Positions 33,495 through 44,272 of a DNA stretch of 64,000 nucleotides are shown here, one piece after another. Below the pieces are notes generated by a model. That model ran no database searches and was not told the DNA's origin. It saw only the letters and a list, made by a program, of their open reading frames with translations. Source of the DNA: Dactylonectria macrodidyma. Its lineage: Eukaryota; Ascomycota; Sordariomycetes; Hypocreales; Nectriaceae. Position 1 is the first letter of the stretch. Every line of letters begins with the position of its first letter. A program made the position numbers and the translations under genes. The stretch spans positions 1-64,000 of the forward strand of contig JAGMUV010000051.1 in the NCBI GenBank assembly GCA_020744425.1, given 5' to 3'.

Positions 33495-36400
33495 GAGGGC
33501 CGCAGGCGGGCGAAATTAGGGAAGAACTCCCTACAAGGGCACTCAGAAGTGCAGGAAAACCCGGACAGCGACAGAAGTCGTTCAACCTCTCAGTACGAAT
33601 ACGCGGAAAGGAGTATAACGCTTTGGTAGACAGCGGTGCAGAAGAGAACTACATGGACCCCGAAGTGGTCAACGAACTTGGACTCAGATGGAAGTACAAG
33701 AAGAGACCGTACAGAGCCGAGAACCTGGAGGGACAACCGTTCACCTCGAATGGAGGACGAGTAGACCGAGAGATTGATCACCTCAAAGTCCAAATCGACG
33801 AAAGAAATCAAGGAATCACGTTCGATGTGATTGCCATGAGCCACGATTTGGTCCTAGGTTACAAATGGCTGTACAAGTACAACCCATGGATTGATTGGAG
33901 AACTGGCCAGGTGCGGCAATGGAACGACGCACTCTCCAACGATGACGACGAGTCAGACGATGAATTGAGATCTCAACCTTCTACCGATGACGACGGAGAA
34001 GGATGGCATGAGGAAGGAACCCCCTCACCACCCAAAGGGACACGACATATCAGTGCGAGAAAAGAAGCAAACCGCACTAGAAGAACCATTGCTTTCGTCA
34101 AACGCAAACTCAAGCAAATGGATGAAGTCCTCGAGCTTCAGAAGAAAGCTTTCGAAGGAGGACATACACCAACCAACAAACAAGAAAGGCTCAAGAACGT
34201 ACCCTTGCAGTACCGCATCTATCAGAAGCTGTTTGAAGAAGAACTGGAAACCGGACTACCAGAACACAGCGAATGGGACCTCGAAATAGAACTAAAAGTT
34301 GGAACAAAACCAAAGTTCTATCCCATCTACAACCTCAACGAAGTGGAGCTACGAACGCTGAAGGAATACCTCCAAGACATGCTGAGGAAAGGATACATCC
34401 GAATCTCCAAGTCCTCGGCAGGATACCCAGTCATGTTTGTGCCCAAGAAGAATGGAAAACTCAGACTCGTTATCGACTATCGGCAACTCAACGACATTAC
34501 CCTCAAGGATCGAACGCCGTTGCCCCTAGTCACAGAGCTACGAGACAGACTGCACAACAAGAAATGGTTTACAGCTCTAGATCTCAAGGGAGCTTACAAC
34601 CTTATCCGTATCAAGGAAGGAGATGAATGGAAAACAGCATTTCGAACGAAATTCGGACTGTTTGAATACGCAGTCATGCCGTTTGGCTTGACAAACGCAC
34701 CAGCGGCATTTCAGCGAATGATCAACCACGTGCTGAGAGAACATCTCGACGACTTTGTGGTATGCTATCTGGACGACATCCTAATCTTTTCAGAAACGGA
34801 AGAAGAACACACGGAACACGTCCATAAAGTTCTCAAGGCACTCCAAGATGCAAACCTACTCGTCGAACCCGAGAAAAGCATATTCCACACACACGAAGTA
34901 GAATTCTTGGGACACATCATCAGCCCGAACGAAATTCGGATGGACCCCAAGAAGATAGCGGCCGTCAGAGATTGGCCACGACCGAAGAACCTTAAGGAAG
35001 TACAATCCTTCATAGGATTCGCAAACTACTACCGAAGGTTTATACGCAATTTTGGGAAAATCGCAATACCGTTGACTGAACTTACAAAGAAGGAGACAAG
35101 ATTCATCTGGACCCAAAAGGCAGAAGAAGCGTTCCAAGCACTCAAGGAGGCAATCCTGAAAGAACCCGTTCTAGCCACATTCGACCCCGCCAAAGAAGTC
35201 GAATTAGAGACTGATGCGTCAGACTACGCATTAGGGGCCCAAGTTGGACAACGAGATGGAAATGGCAAGCTACATCCAATAGCCTTCTATTCACGAAAAC
35301 TACACGGAGCCGAGCTCAACTATCCTATCTACGACAAAGAATTTCTTGCAATTGTCAATGCTTTTAAGGAATTTCGACACTATCTCCTAGGAAGTCAGCA
35401 CAAGGTCAAGGTCTACACAGACCACAAGAACATATCCCATTTTGCAACGACACAAAAACTCAGCGGAAGGCAACTCAGATACGCTGAATACCTCTCTGAA
35501 TTCGACTATGCCATCATCCACAGGAAAGGATCAGAGAACGGACGAGCTGACGCTATCAGCCGACGAAGTGACTTCAAGACAGAACAAACCATTGTGCAAG
35601 ATCAAATCCTGCACCAGACGCCAGAAGGTCACTATGAACAACGACAAGTAGCCTACATCCAGCAGGCAAAACTCATGGAAACTCGAAGAATCGCTTTTAT
35701 CGACAAAATCACGGAAGAACAACTGTTCCATGGGATTTACGAACACAACCAGGACATTGCAGAAGAAGAAAAAACGGGGAAAATGCAAGTACCAACACAC
35801 CTTCAAGAAGCTCTGGTCAAACACATCCATGAACACAGACTGCACGGACATCCCAGAATAGCCAAGATGATGGAACGACTCAAACGAACCTATGAATTCC
35901 CGAAAATGAAAAACGTGGTGCAGACGGTACTACAACGATGTGACTTGTGTGCACGCACCAAAGCACGACGGCATAAGCCCTACGGCAAGCTCAAGCCATT
36001 GGAAGTCGCAGAGCGACCTTGGCAATCGATCACTATGGATTTTATTACCAAACTACCGATTTCAGAAGACCCCGCTACAGGAGTACACTACGACAGCATA
36101 CTCGTAATCGTTGACCGATTAACGAAGTTTTCCTATTTTCTACCATTCAACGAACAGACGGATTCCGAACAGCTTGCCTACATATTCATGCGAAATATTG
36201 TTAGCGTACACGGAATGCCTGACGAGATCATCTCTGACAGAGGATCAACATTGGATTCTAAGTTCTGGAAAGGCCTCATGGCTCAACTAGGACTGCACCC
36301 ACGAATGTCAACGGCCTACCGACCCCAGGTAGATGGACAGACGGAACGAGTCAACCAGATTGTGGAAACATACCTACGATGTTACATCAACTACGAGCAG

Positions 36401-37126
36401 AACAATTGGGCAAAACTGCTGCCTATGGCTCAGTTCGCTTACAACACCTCACTCCAAGAAAGCATCAAGACCACACCAGCTTACGCGTTATTTGGTTACA
36501 CACCAGACCCGTATAGAGACTCATACGATGGAATCCAAAACGTCAAAGCAATCCTCGAAGCGGACAAGTTGAGAGAACTACACACGGAACTGAGGACGGA
36601 ACTCGAGTTCGTACGAGAACGAATGAAGCGCTACTACGACCAGAAAAGATCGGAAGGACCGACTTTTTCGGAGGGAGACATGGTCTACCTATCCACAAAA
36701 AACATCGAGACAAAGCGCCCAAGTAAAAAACTCGACTTCAAATACCTCGGACCATTCAAAATTCTCAAGAAGCTCTCAGACAGCACCTACAAATTGGACT
36801 TACCACCGAAGGTCAAGCTCCATCCAGTCTTTAACATTTCATTACTCGAATCAGCGGAAGGAACAATCAAAGTCGACACAGGCTACGACGACGATATGGA
36901 AGTTGAAGACGAACGAGAATACGAGCCAGAGAAAATCCTCAAAGCAAGAAGAAACGAGGAAAAGGGAAATCGATTGGAATACCTGGTCAAGTGGAAAGGG
37001 TACACCGACGCCGAAAATACCTGGGAACCAGCCAAACACCTCATCAATGCCCAACGTTTGCTGAAGAACTTTCACCAACCACCGCGTCGAAACCAGCGGA
37101 AAAGCTCAAAGAATTCCAATCGATAG
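33266..37126 (+). CDS. pol: Pol polyprotein (protease, RT, RNase H, integrase, chromodomain)
   Basis: An open frame of 1,286 codons lies in -1 relative to gag and has no early ATG, so it is probably made by frameshifting from gag. Domains in order: aspartic protease (VDSGAEENY); reverse transcriptase (LVIDYRQLND, PFGLTNAPAAFQRM, active site CYLDDILIF); RNase H (ETDASDYALGA); integrase zinc finger (HRLHGHPRI...CDLCARTKA) and core (TMDFITKLP, ISDRGSTLDSKFW); and a C-terminal chromodomain (EYLVKWKGYTDAENTWEP). The chromodomain would target integration to marked chromatin. No inactivating mutation is visible. Confidence 0.95.
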   Translation: MEEPGVRTRTPRKQLQGTVRTRFRISVGHGRSHKQRISIPHGTNPARGEQEVSTRTTTTIERQCNTREPKRRTPPVGGPQAGEIREELPTRALRSAGKPGQRQKSFNLSVRIRGKEYNALVDSGAEENYMDPEVVNELGLRWKYKKRPYRAENLEGQPFTSNGGRVDREIDHLKVQIDERNQGITFDVIAMSHDLVLGYKWLYKYNPWIDWRTGQVRQWNDALSNDDDESDDELRSQPSTDDDGEGWHEEGTPSPPKGTRHISARKEANRTRRTIAFVKRKLKQMDEVLELQKKAFEGGHTPTNKQERLKNVPLQYRIYQKLFEEELETGLPEHSEWDLEIELKVGTKPKFYPIYNLNEVELRTLKEYLQDMLRKGYIRISKSSAGYPVMFVPKKNGKLRLVIDYRQLNDITLKDRTPLPLVTELRDRLHNKKWFTALDLKGAYNLIRIKEGDEWKTAFRTKFGLFEYAVMPFGLTNAPAAFQRMINHVLREHLDDFVVCYLDDILIFSETEEEHTEHVHKVLKALQDANLLVEPEKSIFHTHEVEFLGHIISPNEIRMDPKKIAAVRDWPRPKNLKEVQSFIGFANYYRRFIRNFGKIAIPLTELTKKETRFIWTQKAEEAFQALKEAILKEPVLATFDPAKEVELETDASDYALGAQVGQRDGNGKLHPIAFYSRKLHGAELNYPIYDKEFLAIVNAFKEFRHYLLGSQHKVKVYTDHKNISHFATTQKLSGRQLRYAEYLSEFDYAIIHRKGSENGRADAISRRSDFKTEQTIVQDQILHQTPEGHYEQRQVAYIQQAKLMETRRIAFIDKITEEQLFHGIYEHNQDIAEEEKTGKMQVPTHLQEALVKHIHEHRLHGHPRIAKMMERLKRTYEFPKMKNVVQTVLQRCDLCARTKARRHKPYGKLKPLEVAERPWQSITMDFITKLPISEDPATGVHYDSILVIVDRLTKFSYFLPFNEQTDSEQLAYIFMRNIVSVHGMPDEIISDRGSTLDSKFWKGLMAQLGLHPRMSTAYRPQVDGQTERVNQIVETYLRCYINYEQNNWAKLLPMAQFAYNTSLQESIKTTPAYALFGYTPDPYRDSYDGIQNVKAILEADKLRELHTELRTELEFVRERMKRYYDQKRSEGPTFSEGDMVYLSTKNIETKRPSKKLDFKYLGPFKILKKLSDSTYKLDLPPKVKLHPVFNISLLESAEGTIKVDTGYDDDMEVEDEREYEPEKILKARRNEEKGNRLEYLVKWKGYTDAENTWEPAKHLINAQRLLKNFHQPPRRNQRKSSKNSNR

Positions 37127-37725
37127 TATCCAACACATCCGGTGGAAGCTGAGCAGCATCCAGGAAACCCGCCTCAGCACCTTGACGCTCCTCCGTTTCA
37201 AGACGATCCAATTCATCTAAATCTTCCACCTCTCTCGCATCCATGGCCTCCGCCGCAGGAATACCTTTCTCCTCCAAATGATCCTCCATTTTTTCAATCC
37301 GCTCCAGCTTCGCAAAAGCCGCCATAATTTGAGCCTGGGTGTCCTGGACCATCTTTTGTGACAACTCCAGGGAGCTACGGAGGGCGGCCAACTCGTTTCG
37401 AGTGTCCAAACGCTGTTGACGCAACTTTTTCTTCTCACGAACGATTCTAAGGACTAGGAGGGTGAGTCAGCACAAACACCAGAAAAGCAACCAAGGAAGG
37501 ACACCCATGAGTCGCGGCCTCGGAACCTGAGCGCTCACACGATTGATGAGCCTTCACGCATTCAGAACAACGAGAGGAACCCGGCCCAACAATGCAGGGA
37601 CGCCCGGTGCGGGCGCAAAAAGCACACGGCGTCATTTCGACACCGAAAATTTCAACGAACTCTGCGAGAGTTTCGACTTCTCGATTTTTTCGCGCTGTCG
37701 AACGTTTCACGACTCTGCCCGACAT
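37044..37725 (-). CDS. Antisense gene inside the chromovirus: Cys-cluster and coiled-coil protein
   Basis: Exons 37725-37505 and 37446-37044 join in frame across a 58-nt intron with a CTGAC branch site, giving 207 aa. The first exon has a cysteine cluster (CAFCARTGRPC, then CSECVKAHQSC) that looks zinc-binding. The second is a helical coiled coil (about residues 80-140) with an acidic tail. The 3' end overlaps pol in antisense by 83 bp and the 5' end stops 100 bp before the 3' LTR. I do not recognise a named family. A clean intron and frame argue for a real gene, but no function can be assigned. Confidence 0.65.
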
Positions 37726-38379
37726 ACTGTCAGCATGATGACAGGACGAAGGAAAGGAAATTTGACGAACCAACACAAGTGGGGAGCTACGGCCTTGAGG
37801 ACAAGACCATTGGGAGGGAGACATCGTGTCACGACCCAAGCTAAGGCGTCCAAGGGACCAAGTGGCGAAGGGTGGCAAAACCCTTGGACCTTGAGAACCA
37901 AGCGGCGAGGCTGATGAGTCAGCCTCACGGGCGAATCAGGGAAGGAGCGATGGAGCGACAGGAGCGATGGGAACGAGGGAGCAACGCTCCTCGCGCTCCA
38001 TCGCTCCCATTGAAACCTTAACCTTAAATGGTCGAACAAGAGCACGTTCGGCCACGATTGACCAAGCAGACCAGAATAGTATATATAGCTTCACTCATTC
38101 CCACTTCCCTATGTCCAGATAGCTCTCCAGCTTTCAATACAATTTGATTACTCAAGAATACTTCTTGACATTATCAGACGTGATTCGCCACCCTACGCTC
38201 AGTACGTTACGCCCCGTTTCAGCTGCCAACATAAACCAGTCGGGTTACGGTTTACTACGTTGGGAACCTTGACCGTCACACCCATACAAACTGCTAATTT
38301 TCAACCCCCTCACAAAGAGCCACCAGAAATACGAAAAACAAGTCAATTCCTATTTTTCCAGCTTGGAATCGAATGTATT

Positions 38380-40590
38380 TTAATATAGTCTTGGTCTTCT
38401 AACTGCACGGCCTGCGCGCGTGCGTGTGACAGCTAACTCTTCCGCCTCCGAATTTGAGCCCTCATTCTCTTCCACTCCTCCCACCTCGATCACCTCTTCG
38501 ACACCCTCTGTCTCTTCAATCACTTCGTTTGGCTCAGAAATAGTGTCACCGGTCACTAGAGACTCGGCCAGTGTCATAAACTTCCTGTTGGGATTCGGTA
38601 TCGCTTTCCTCTTCTTGCCTCTGCTCAGCCTCCCGACTTCCTCCTCTAAACTGGCTACTCTTGAGCTTAGAGAAGCGATCTTTGACTCTTGTGCTTCAAA
38701 ACCTTTCGATATCACAGAATAGCGCCTTCTTGTCGAAGGGCTTTTGTTCTTACCTAGATCCCTGATGTGACGGCTGGTCTTTGGCGTGTTATCAGAGTCG
38801 CGTTGCCCGTCGCTGACGCCGTCTGATGCGGGCGTCGTTTCCTTCTTGTCAGGCTGGATCTCAGGATGTATGAGCGCTTTCCGTCGAGAAATCGGCCAGT
38901 TTCCAGTCACTCTCCAACCAGAAAGGATGTTTTTCTTCGTCATACCCACTTCTCTGCCTTTGGCATAGGCCTTGATGAAGTTGACCTTGTCCACCGGCGC
39001 AGAATCGGTCAGTGTGACGGTCAAGGTTCCCAACGTAGTAAACCGTAACCCGACTGGTTTATGTTGGCAGCTGAAACGGGGCGTAACGTACTGAGCGTGG
39101 GGTGGCGAATCACGTCTGATAATGTCAAGAAGTATTCTTGAGTAATCAAATTGTATTGAAAGCTGGAGAGCTATCTGGACATAGGGAAGTGGGAATGAGT
39201 GAAGCTATATATACTATTCTGGTCTGCTTGGTCAATCGTGGCCGAACGTGCTCTTGTTCGACCTGTTCGACCATTTAAGGTTAAGGTTTCGATGGGAGCG
39301 ATGGAGCGCGAGGAGCGTTGCTCCCTCGTTCCCATCGCTCCTGTCGCTCCATCGCTCCTCCCCTGATTCGCCCGTGAGGCTGACTCATCAGCCTCGCCGC
39401 TTGGTTCTCAAGGTCAAGGGTTTTGCCACCCTTCGCCACTTGGTCCCTTGGACGCCTTAGCTTGGGTCGTGACAGTCAGGCTTGTCAGCTTTTGGAGTTC
39501 TTTGCGATAGGCCGCCTTGGATGCATTAAATGGACCATTGTCGAGTGGTTGTAGGCCGTGGGAGCAGTGAGCCGGCAGGTAACAACAATACACGTTGTTC
39601 AAAAAGCACGTAGCCATCCACTCATCCTAGATTTACGGTCAGCGACATCCCCGGCCCAGGTGGCCCGGAAAAGGCGGATACGAACAGATACATGGCTTCG
39701 ATGACCATCTAGTATGATAAGCCTCGCATCTGACTCATCTTCCGGCTGTGTTTGGGGAAGATAGACCTGTTTGAGCCACTCGACCGCGATATGGTTGTCT
39801 GTCCAGCCGTTGTCGGACGTGATGTAATACCAGTCAGCCACTTCCTTGAGCTCATCAATAAACCACTGTTGCTGAAGCTCTTTGCCTTTAAAGATAATCC
39901 CCGGCTTCAGAAGACGGCCAGTTGCAGTTGCGGCTTCGAGAAAGCTGGTCCAAGTGCGGGACTGGGAGCCTTTGAGGAAGGCTTTCTTCTTGGGGTCGCT
40001 ACTGCCGATAACTAAGGAATCCAAGCCTATATTGGCAGCTGGTTAGTTTGTCTCATGAAAGAAACGACAAAATACTCACCAAATCCGGCCATGATGCCGC
40101 CCTCGTCAACATTAACAGTGTTCTCAGGTTTGATCCAGCCATATTCGCTCTCGCGGATGTCAAAGTACCAATTGACGGCGGTCGGGGTAAAACAATTGAA
40201 CCTCGACGCCTCCTGGCGTTTTCCTATCTTGGTCTTTATGGACGGATGTCGTTTCATAAACCTGGCTAGCCAATGTACGCCGATAGGCTTTTCCCTGCCT
40301 TGCTGTTGTAGGAGGGCAGCGACGGTGGCGCGAACTTGACTGTGAGAAGGAGCATAGCCCAAGGCCTCTTGTCGAAGTATCCAGGAAACTAATCTGGACT
40401 CCTGAGACTTGGATAACAGCTGGGCGGGATGGGTGACCTCGGACTTTGGCGGTACACCTCTTAATCGGTTCGAAAGAGTCAGCTGAGGGATGCCGTGCTT
40501 CTGGGCGGATTGGTTCTGCGAGAGACCGTTATCTGTGACATCCAATATTGCTTCAATAACGTCATCCTCTGTGTAAGAAGCTCGAGCCAT
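38380..40590 (-). pseudogene. Fot1/pogo-like DDD transposase, interrupted by a solo LTR
   Basis: Exons 40590-40080, 40026-39686 and from 39626 join across 53- and 59-nt introns. The third exon is broken by the solo LTR at 39013-39474 and resumes to 38380; the flanks GTCAG read on smoothly (QKLTSLT to DSAPVDKVNF). The N-terminus has paired helix-turn-helix domains (CENP-B type, with GVHWLARFMKRHP). Catalytic aspartates lie in VNVDEGG, LIILDGHRSH and LQPLDNGPF. The C-terminus has a coiled coil and an acidic tail. Apart from the LTR insertion, no stop or frameshift was seen. Confidence 0.85.
39013..39474 (-). mobile_element. Solo LTR of the chromovirus family in the Fot1-like transposase
   Basis: A 462-bp LTR in reverse orientation (TGTGACGG...CGTGACA) is flanked by the exact duplication GTCAG (39008-39012, 39475-39479). 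It is slightly longer than the 454-bp LTRs because of a small insertion after GTTCGACC and nearby indels. It disrupts the third exon of the transposase. Confidence 0.9.
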
Positions 40591-40897
40591 TTTTCAAGGC
40601 GATTATGGAAGGCCGGCGCAGATAAAAGTCCTACAAGATTTGGGGAGGAGTGTTCGTGGAGGAGGCATTGATAGAAATTTTGCGATAGTTCCATGCGGCC
40701 AAACCGCCCATATAGCGTAAGCAACAATAGCATAATACGAAACAGCATGAAACTCTCAATAAGACACAACTTGTTTCACGTAAATAACTTCAATTTTGGC
40801 CAAGCACCGTGTAAGTGAAATTGGGCATTTTGTATGGGGAAACTTTTTTTTTGCTTATCAGTAGAGGGGTCTTATCGGCAGAGGGGTACTGGATGGT

Positions 40898-41085
40898 ATA
40901 TTGCAGCCATAGTGTTCTTCAGTACCAATGTTGCCTTTGTAGGCGATCTGCTCGGCGGTGGCACGTTTAGACTTGCTATTAGAACAGAACTGGACGTAGG
41001 TGTTGGAAGGGTTTCTGACGTCTCGGCCAACGAAGTGAGCGGAGGCACCAAGGGCGGTGAAGGAGATTGCGAAAGAAGTCTTCAT
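40898..41085 (-). pseudogene. Small secreted protein, truncated by the Fot1-like insertion
   Basis: From ATG at 41085 the frame encodes a probable signal peptide (MKTSFAISFTALGASA) followed by a polar, two-cysteine segment that reaches HYGCNI just where the Fot1-like TIR begins. The natural C-terminus is lost or moved. Such short secreted proteins are typical of plant- or insect-associated fungi, where some act as effectors. No family was recognised, and no intron is seen in the surviving part. Confidence 0.5.
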
Positions 41086-41487
41086 GCTGGAAATCGCGAT
41101 TATGTTTCGCTTTCTAAGCTGAAGTGTGTAGTGTTATTTGTAGATGTGCTAGTTGGGATTGTAATAAGGTAGTGTCGAATGTGGTTTAAAAAAGAAAAGC
41201 CAGAAATTGACAGGATGCAATGAGGGGAGCAAATAATAGTATGTGTAAGACCGATGAGGAACGACTAAATACTGCGGACCCAAACGGAACGCTACACTTC
41301 GCTTTACTGGCTTATTCAGCCGAAGGCTGACTCTACATTAATCCATAAGTTTGCCTTTCGGTACGAAAGGTTCTTCTTAAGCTCTGGGATTCCACCCCCC
41401 AAATTTTCGCCCCCCCTTGCAAAATTACCGCATTAAGCGATTACCCGATAAGGAACCGCAACTGCACCTCTTGTTGGTCCGGATTAA
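41086..41487. other. Upstream flank of the truncated secreted-protein gene
   Basis: No gene is supported. It presumably contains the promoter of the gene ending at 41085. Bases near 41272-41289 (TACTGCGGACCCA) loosely resemble the complement of the putative Tc1 end at 27655 and might be its other end. The last five bases, ATTAA, are one half of a target duplication whose partner TTAAT is at 10613-10617. Confidence 0.4.
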
Positions 41488-42029
41488 TACGGTTGACTGT
41501 AACTCAAACTGTTCCAAAACCCAAAATTCAATCGGCACACTCTAGGGGTGAATAAAATTTTCTGCCTATCGCATATCTGTTATCGCGATACCCCGCCTAC
41601 AGCTATCTCTTTTTTTTTCTTCCTTACCTCCTCATTTTCTGGTACGCACAGCTCAATATGCCTTTTCGACGCTTCCACGGCCTTCGTAATAGGTTTTTAC
41701 TATTAAAAACATCCGCGAAGGGTATATGTTATGGCAGCTATTGCCCGTTTTCTCTCTGTGTTGACACACATGATTTTCAGTGGCACTAACCTGATTTCAA
41801 CTAGATCCTTGCATAAAACTACCCCATACGGATATATACGAACCCGATTGGTACCGAACAACCCCGAACAGGCCTGATCACTTCCGACCGCCCCCGTTAT
41901 TGATCAGGCTAGTACCATACCTCCCATGGTCGAGTACAAGCTGTCCAGCACGATCAATTGCCAAAGCCGTCCCTGCGGCCGCGACCATCGCTGACGACGA
42001 TACGCAGCTTCCAGAATGCGATCCCTAAC

Positions 42030-42359
42030 TGTGACGGTCAAGGTTTCCACACTAGTAAACCGTGATCGGACTGGTTTATGTTGGCGTTGTACCTGGGTGT
42101 ATGCTGAGAGGCGGTGTTGTCACGTCTGGTAATGTCAAGTAGATCTTGAGTAACCAAATTGAATTGAAAGCTGACGAAACTAGATAGACATAGGAAATGT
42201 GCGAATGAGCGAAACTATGTACTTATTTCGTTTCTTGTCGGACCGTGACGATCCGCGTAAGTGCGCGCTCCAGTCATTATGGGTCCTCGGTTCGAGGTTA
42301 CTCCGTTCTGCGACGCCGCGCCGTTCCCATCGTACCATCAGTCGGCGTGCATCGTAACA
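42030..42359 (-). repeat. Diverged solo LTR inside the IS3EU-like element (copy 2)
   Basis: This is the mirror of 14689-15018, beginning TGTGACGGTCAAGG in this orientation. Being present in both copies, it predates their duplication. Confidence 0.6.
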
Positions 42360-42617
42360 CTTGCCTCACTGCCAAGTCAGCCCTGATCTTCCGAGCGCGA
42401 CAAGTTCAAGATATGTATAGTTTTTACTCACACGTATTCACTTGATTGGGCTCATATAATACTATAACTATTTTACTTTGCAATTTAATCTTAATCTCTT
42501 GTGAAGATATGGTATTCAAGCGCTGGCGCTTAGTCACCTATAGGGTAGCTTTGATCTAAAATTCACTTCTGCCTTTTTAAAATTAAAAATCTTCCCCTTT
42601 TTTATTACACCATAAAA

Positions 42618-44219
42618 ATGCCTCGGCCTACAATTGACATTTCCCACCTCCGTCAGGAGCTTACAATCCTATACGAGGATAATTTGACCTACCAGGCTAT
42701 TATCCAGTCTCTTTCCCGCAATTATAGCATTGAACTCGGCCGCACTACTCTCTACCGGATCTTCAAGGAATGGGGCCTTTCCCGGCAAGTCCGAACAGAA
42801 ATATCGCCACAGTTACTTGACCGTATCAAGCATATGTTTTTCAAGGATTGCTTGAAAGATAAGCTTATCCTTCGTCGTCTCCAAGACGAGGGTCATATAA
42901 TTAGTATGGGTGGTCTACGAAGGATTCGCAAGGAAAATGGCATGTTCAGACGTCAAGACCCTGATCAATTACAGATCGCCAAAGATCGTGCTCGATCATT
43001 CTTTGAGGAGCAGTCTCAAGTCTCCACAGCTATTCAGCACTATGGCCGCGGTTATCTTTATACATACATGCGCCAGCAGCACCATATAATCAGCCGCGAT
43101 GCTCTCTATTCTACGTATAGAGAGTTTGCCCCAGAATCGGTTACTGAGCGGTGGGGAAAGGCACGATATCATCGTCGTGATTTTAAGGTTGCTGGTCCAG
43201 ACTGGGTTTGGTCTATTGACGGATATGACAAGCTAAAGCAGTGGGGATTTGAGATCTATGCCGGGATCGATGCATATGCTCGGTATATTACTTGGTTTTA
43301 CTGTGGCTTTTCTGCTAGTACGAGCTGGAACGTGGCTGTTCAGTATCTTCATGTGTTAACCGAGCGTGGCATGATGCCAAAAGCCTTGAGATCGGATCAT
43401 GGCGGCGAAACCTCACTGATCTGTGGTATTCATTTCTATCTATCGGGCAATAGGAAGAAGAAGGTCGGGTCACAGCTCGTACCTATCGAATTCCGCGATT
43501 GCTGGTATTTTGGGCGTAGCGTCCATAATACACGTATTGAGAGCTGGTGGCACCGGCTTTATCAAGCCCGAGGTGGCTTTTGGAGAGTAAGTACTAACTC
43601 AATATATCTATATAAGTGCTAACATCATTTATAGAAATACTTCCAATGGCTTACTGAGCATGGCCTCTTTGATGGTGGCTCTATTGCTGATCGAGCCGCT
43701 ATCTTGTATATCTACATGAATCCGATCCGACACGACTTGATCTCTTTTGTACATATGTGGAACAGCCATACGATACGACGACAGCCTGGTCGACCTCACG
43801 TAAAGGAAGGTCAGCCTACAGTACTCTACCACGATCTCGATTCAACAGAAGCACGGAATTTTGCGGAAGAGATCCCGCCCGATCGACTCCAAACCGGCCT
43901 TGAACTATTCCGAGGTGAGACATCAAGGCTCGACGACTTTCTACCTGAGACTACGATGACGATCTGCTCTGATATCATTAGTCAGAGCATTGGGTCAGTT
44001 GCAGAGGTTCCATCTAATCCGCAGTTTCCCTGGATGGACGAGTATATGCTGTTAAGGTCAAAGCTCCGAGAGCATATCCAGAACAAGACAACGCCAGCTA
44101 TTGAGTTACTACAACATCCGCAGCATGGTCGGGAGCGTCTAGCACAATTACTAGAAACCAGGGGTTTGGATATTAACGTACTTGAGAACCTGATGGAAGG
44201 AGGAGATACGGAGAATTAA
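42618..44219 (+). CDS. IS3EU-like DDE transposase (copy 2)
   Basis: Exons 42618-43586 and 43635-44219 flank a 48-nt intron and encode the same 517-aa protein as 12829-14430, with catalytic residues in WSIDGYDKLK, RSDHGGE and RIESWWHR. The intact frame in both copies means either could supply transposase. Confidence 0.85.
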
Positions 44220-44272
44220 GTAGATTGAAGATAATGGTCTTGTTTGATAGGAAGTGTACAGCAACTTACGGT

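Larger units (their letters stand above)
31271..38280 (+). mobile_element. Full-length Ty3-type chromovirus retrotransposon
   Basis: The 7,010-bp element has 454-bp LTRs at 31271-31724 and 37827-38280 that look identical by eye, and an exact target duplication CCCAT (31266-31270, 38281-38285). It encodes Gag, Pol with chromodomain, and an extra antisense gene near the 3' LTR. LTRs contain TATATATAGC as a likely promoter box. Identical LTRs mean very recent insertion. It lies in the left TIR of the Fot1-like element. Confidence 0.95.
30749..40896 (-). mobile_element. Fot1/pogo-like transposon carrying three nested LTR insertions
   Basis: Ends are CCATCCAGTACCCCTCTGCC on the left and its complement on the right (40877-40896), each next to TA (30747-30748 and 40897-40898). 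The TIR of about 60 bp continues through CGATAAGACCCC and a run of nine to ten A/T. The left TIR is split by a solo LTR and then by a complete chromovirus. A second solo LTR interrupts the transposase. Without the insertions the element would be about 2.2 kb. Confidence 0.85.
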
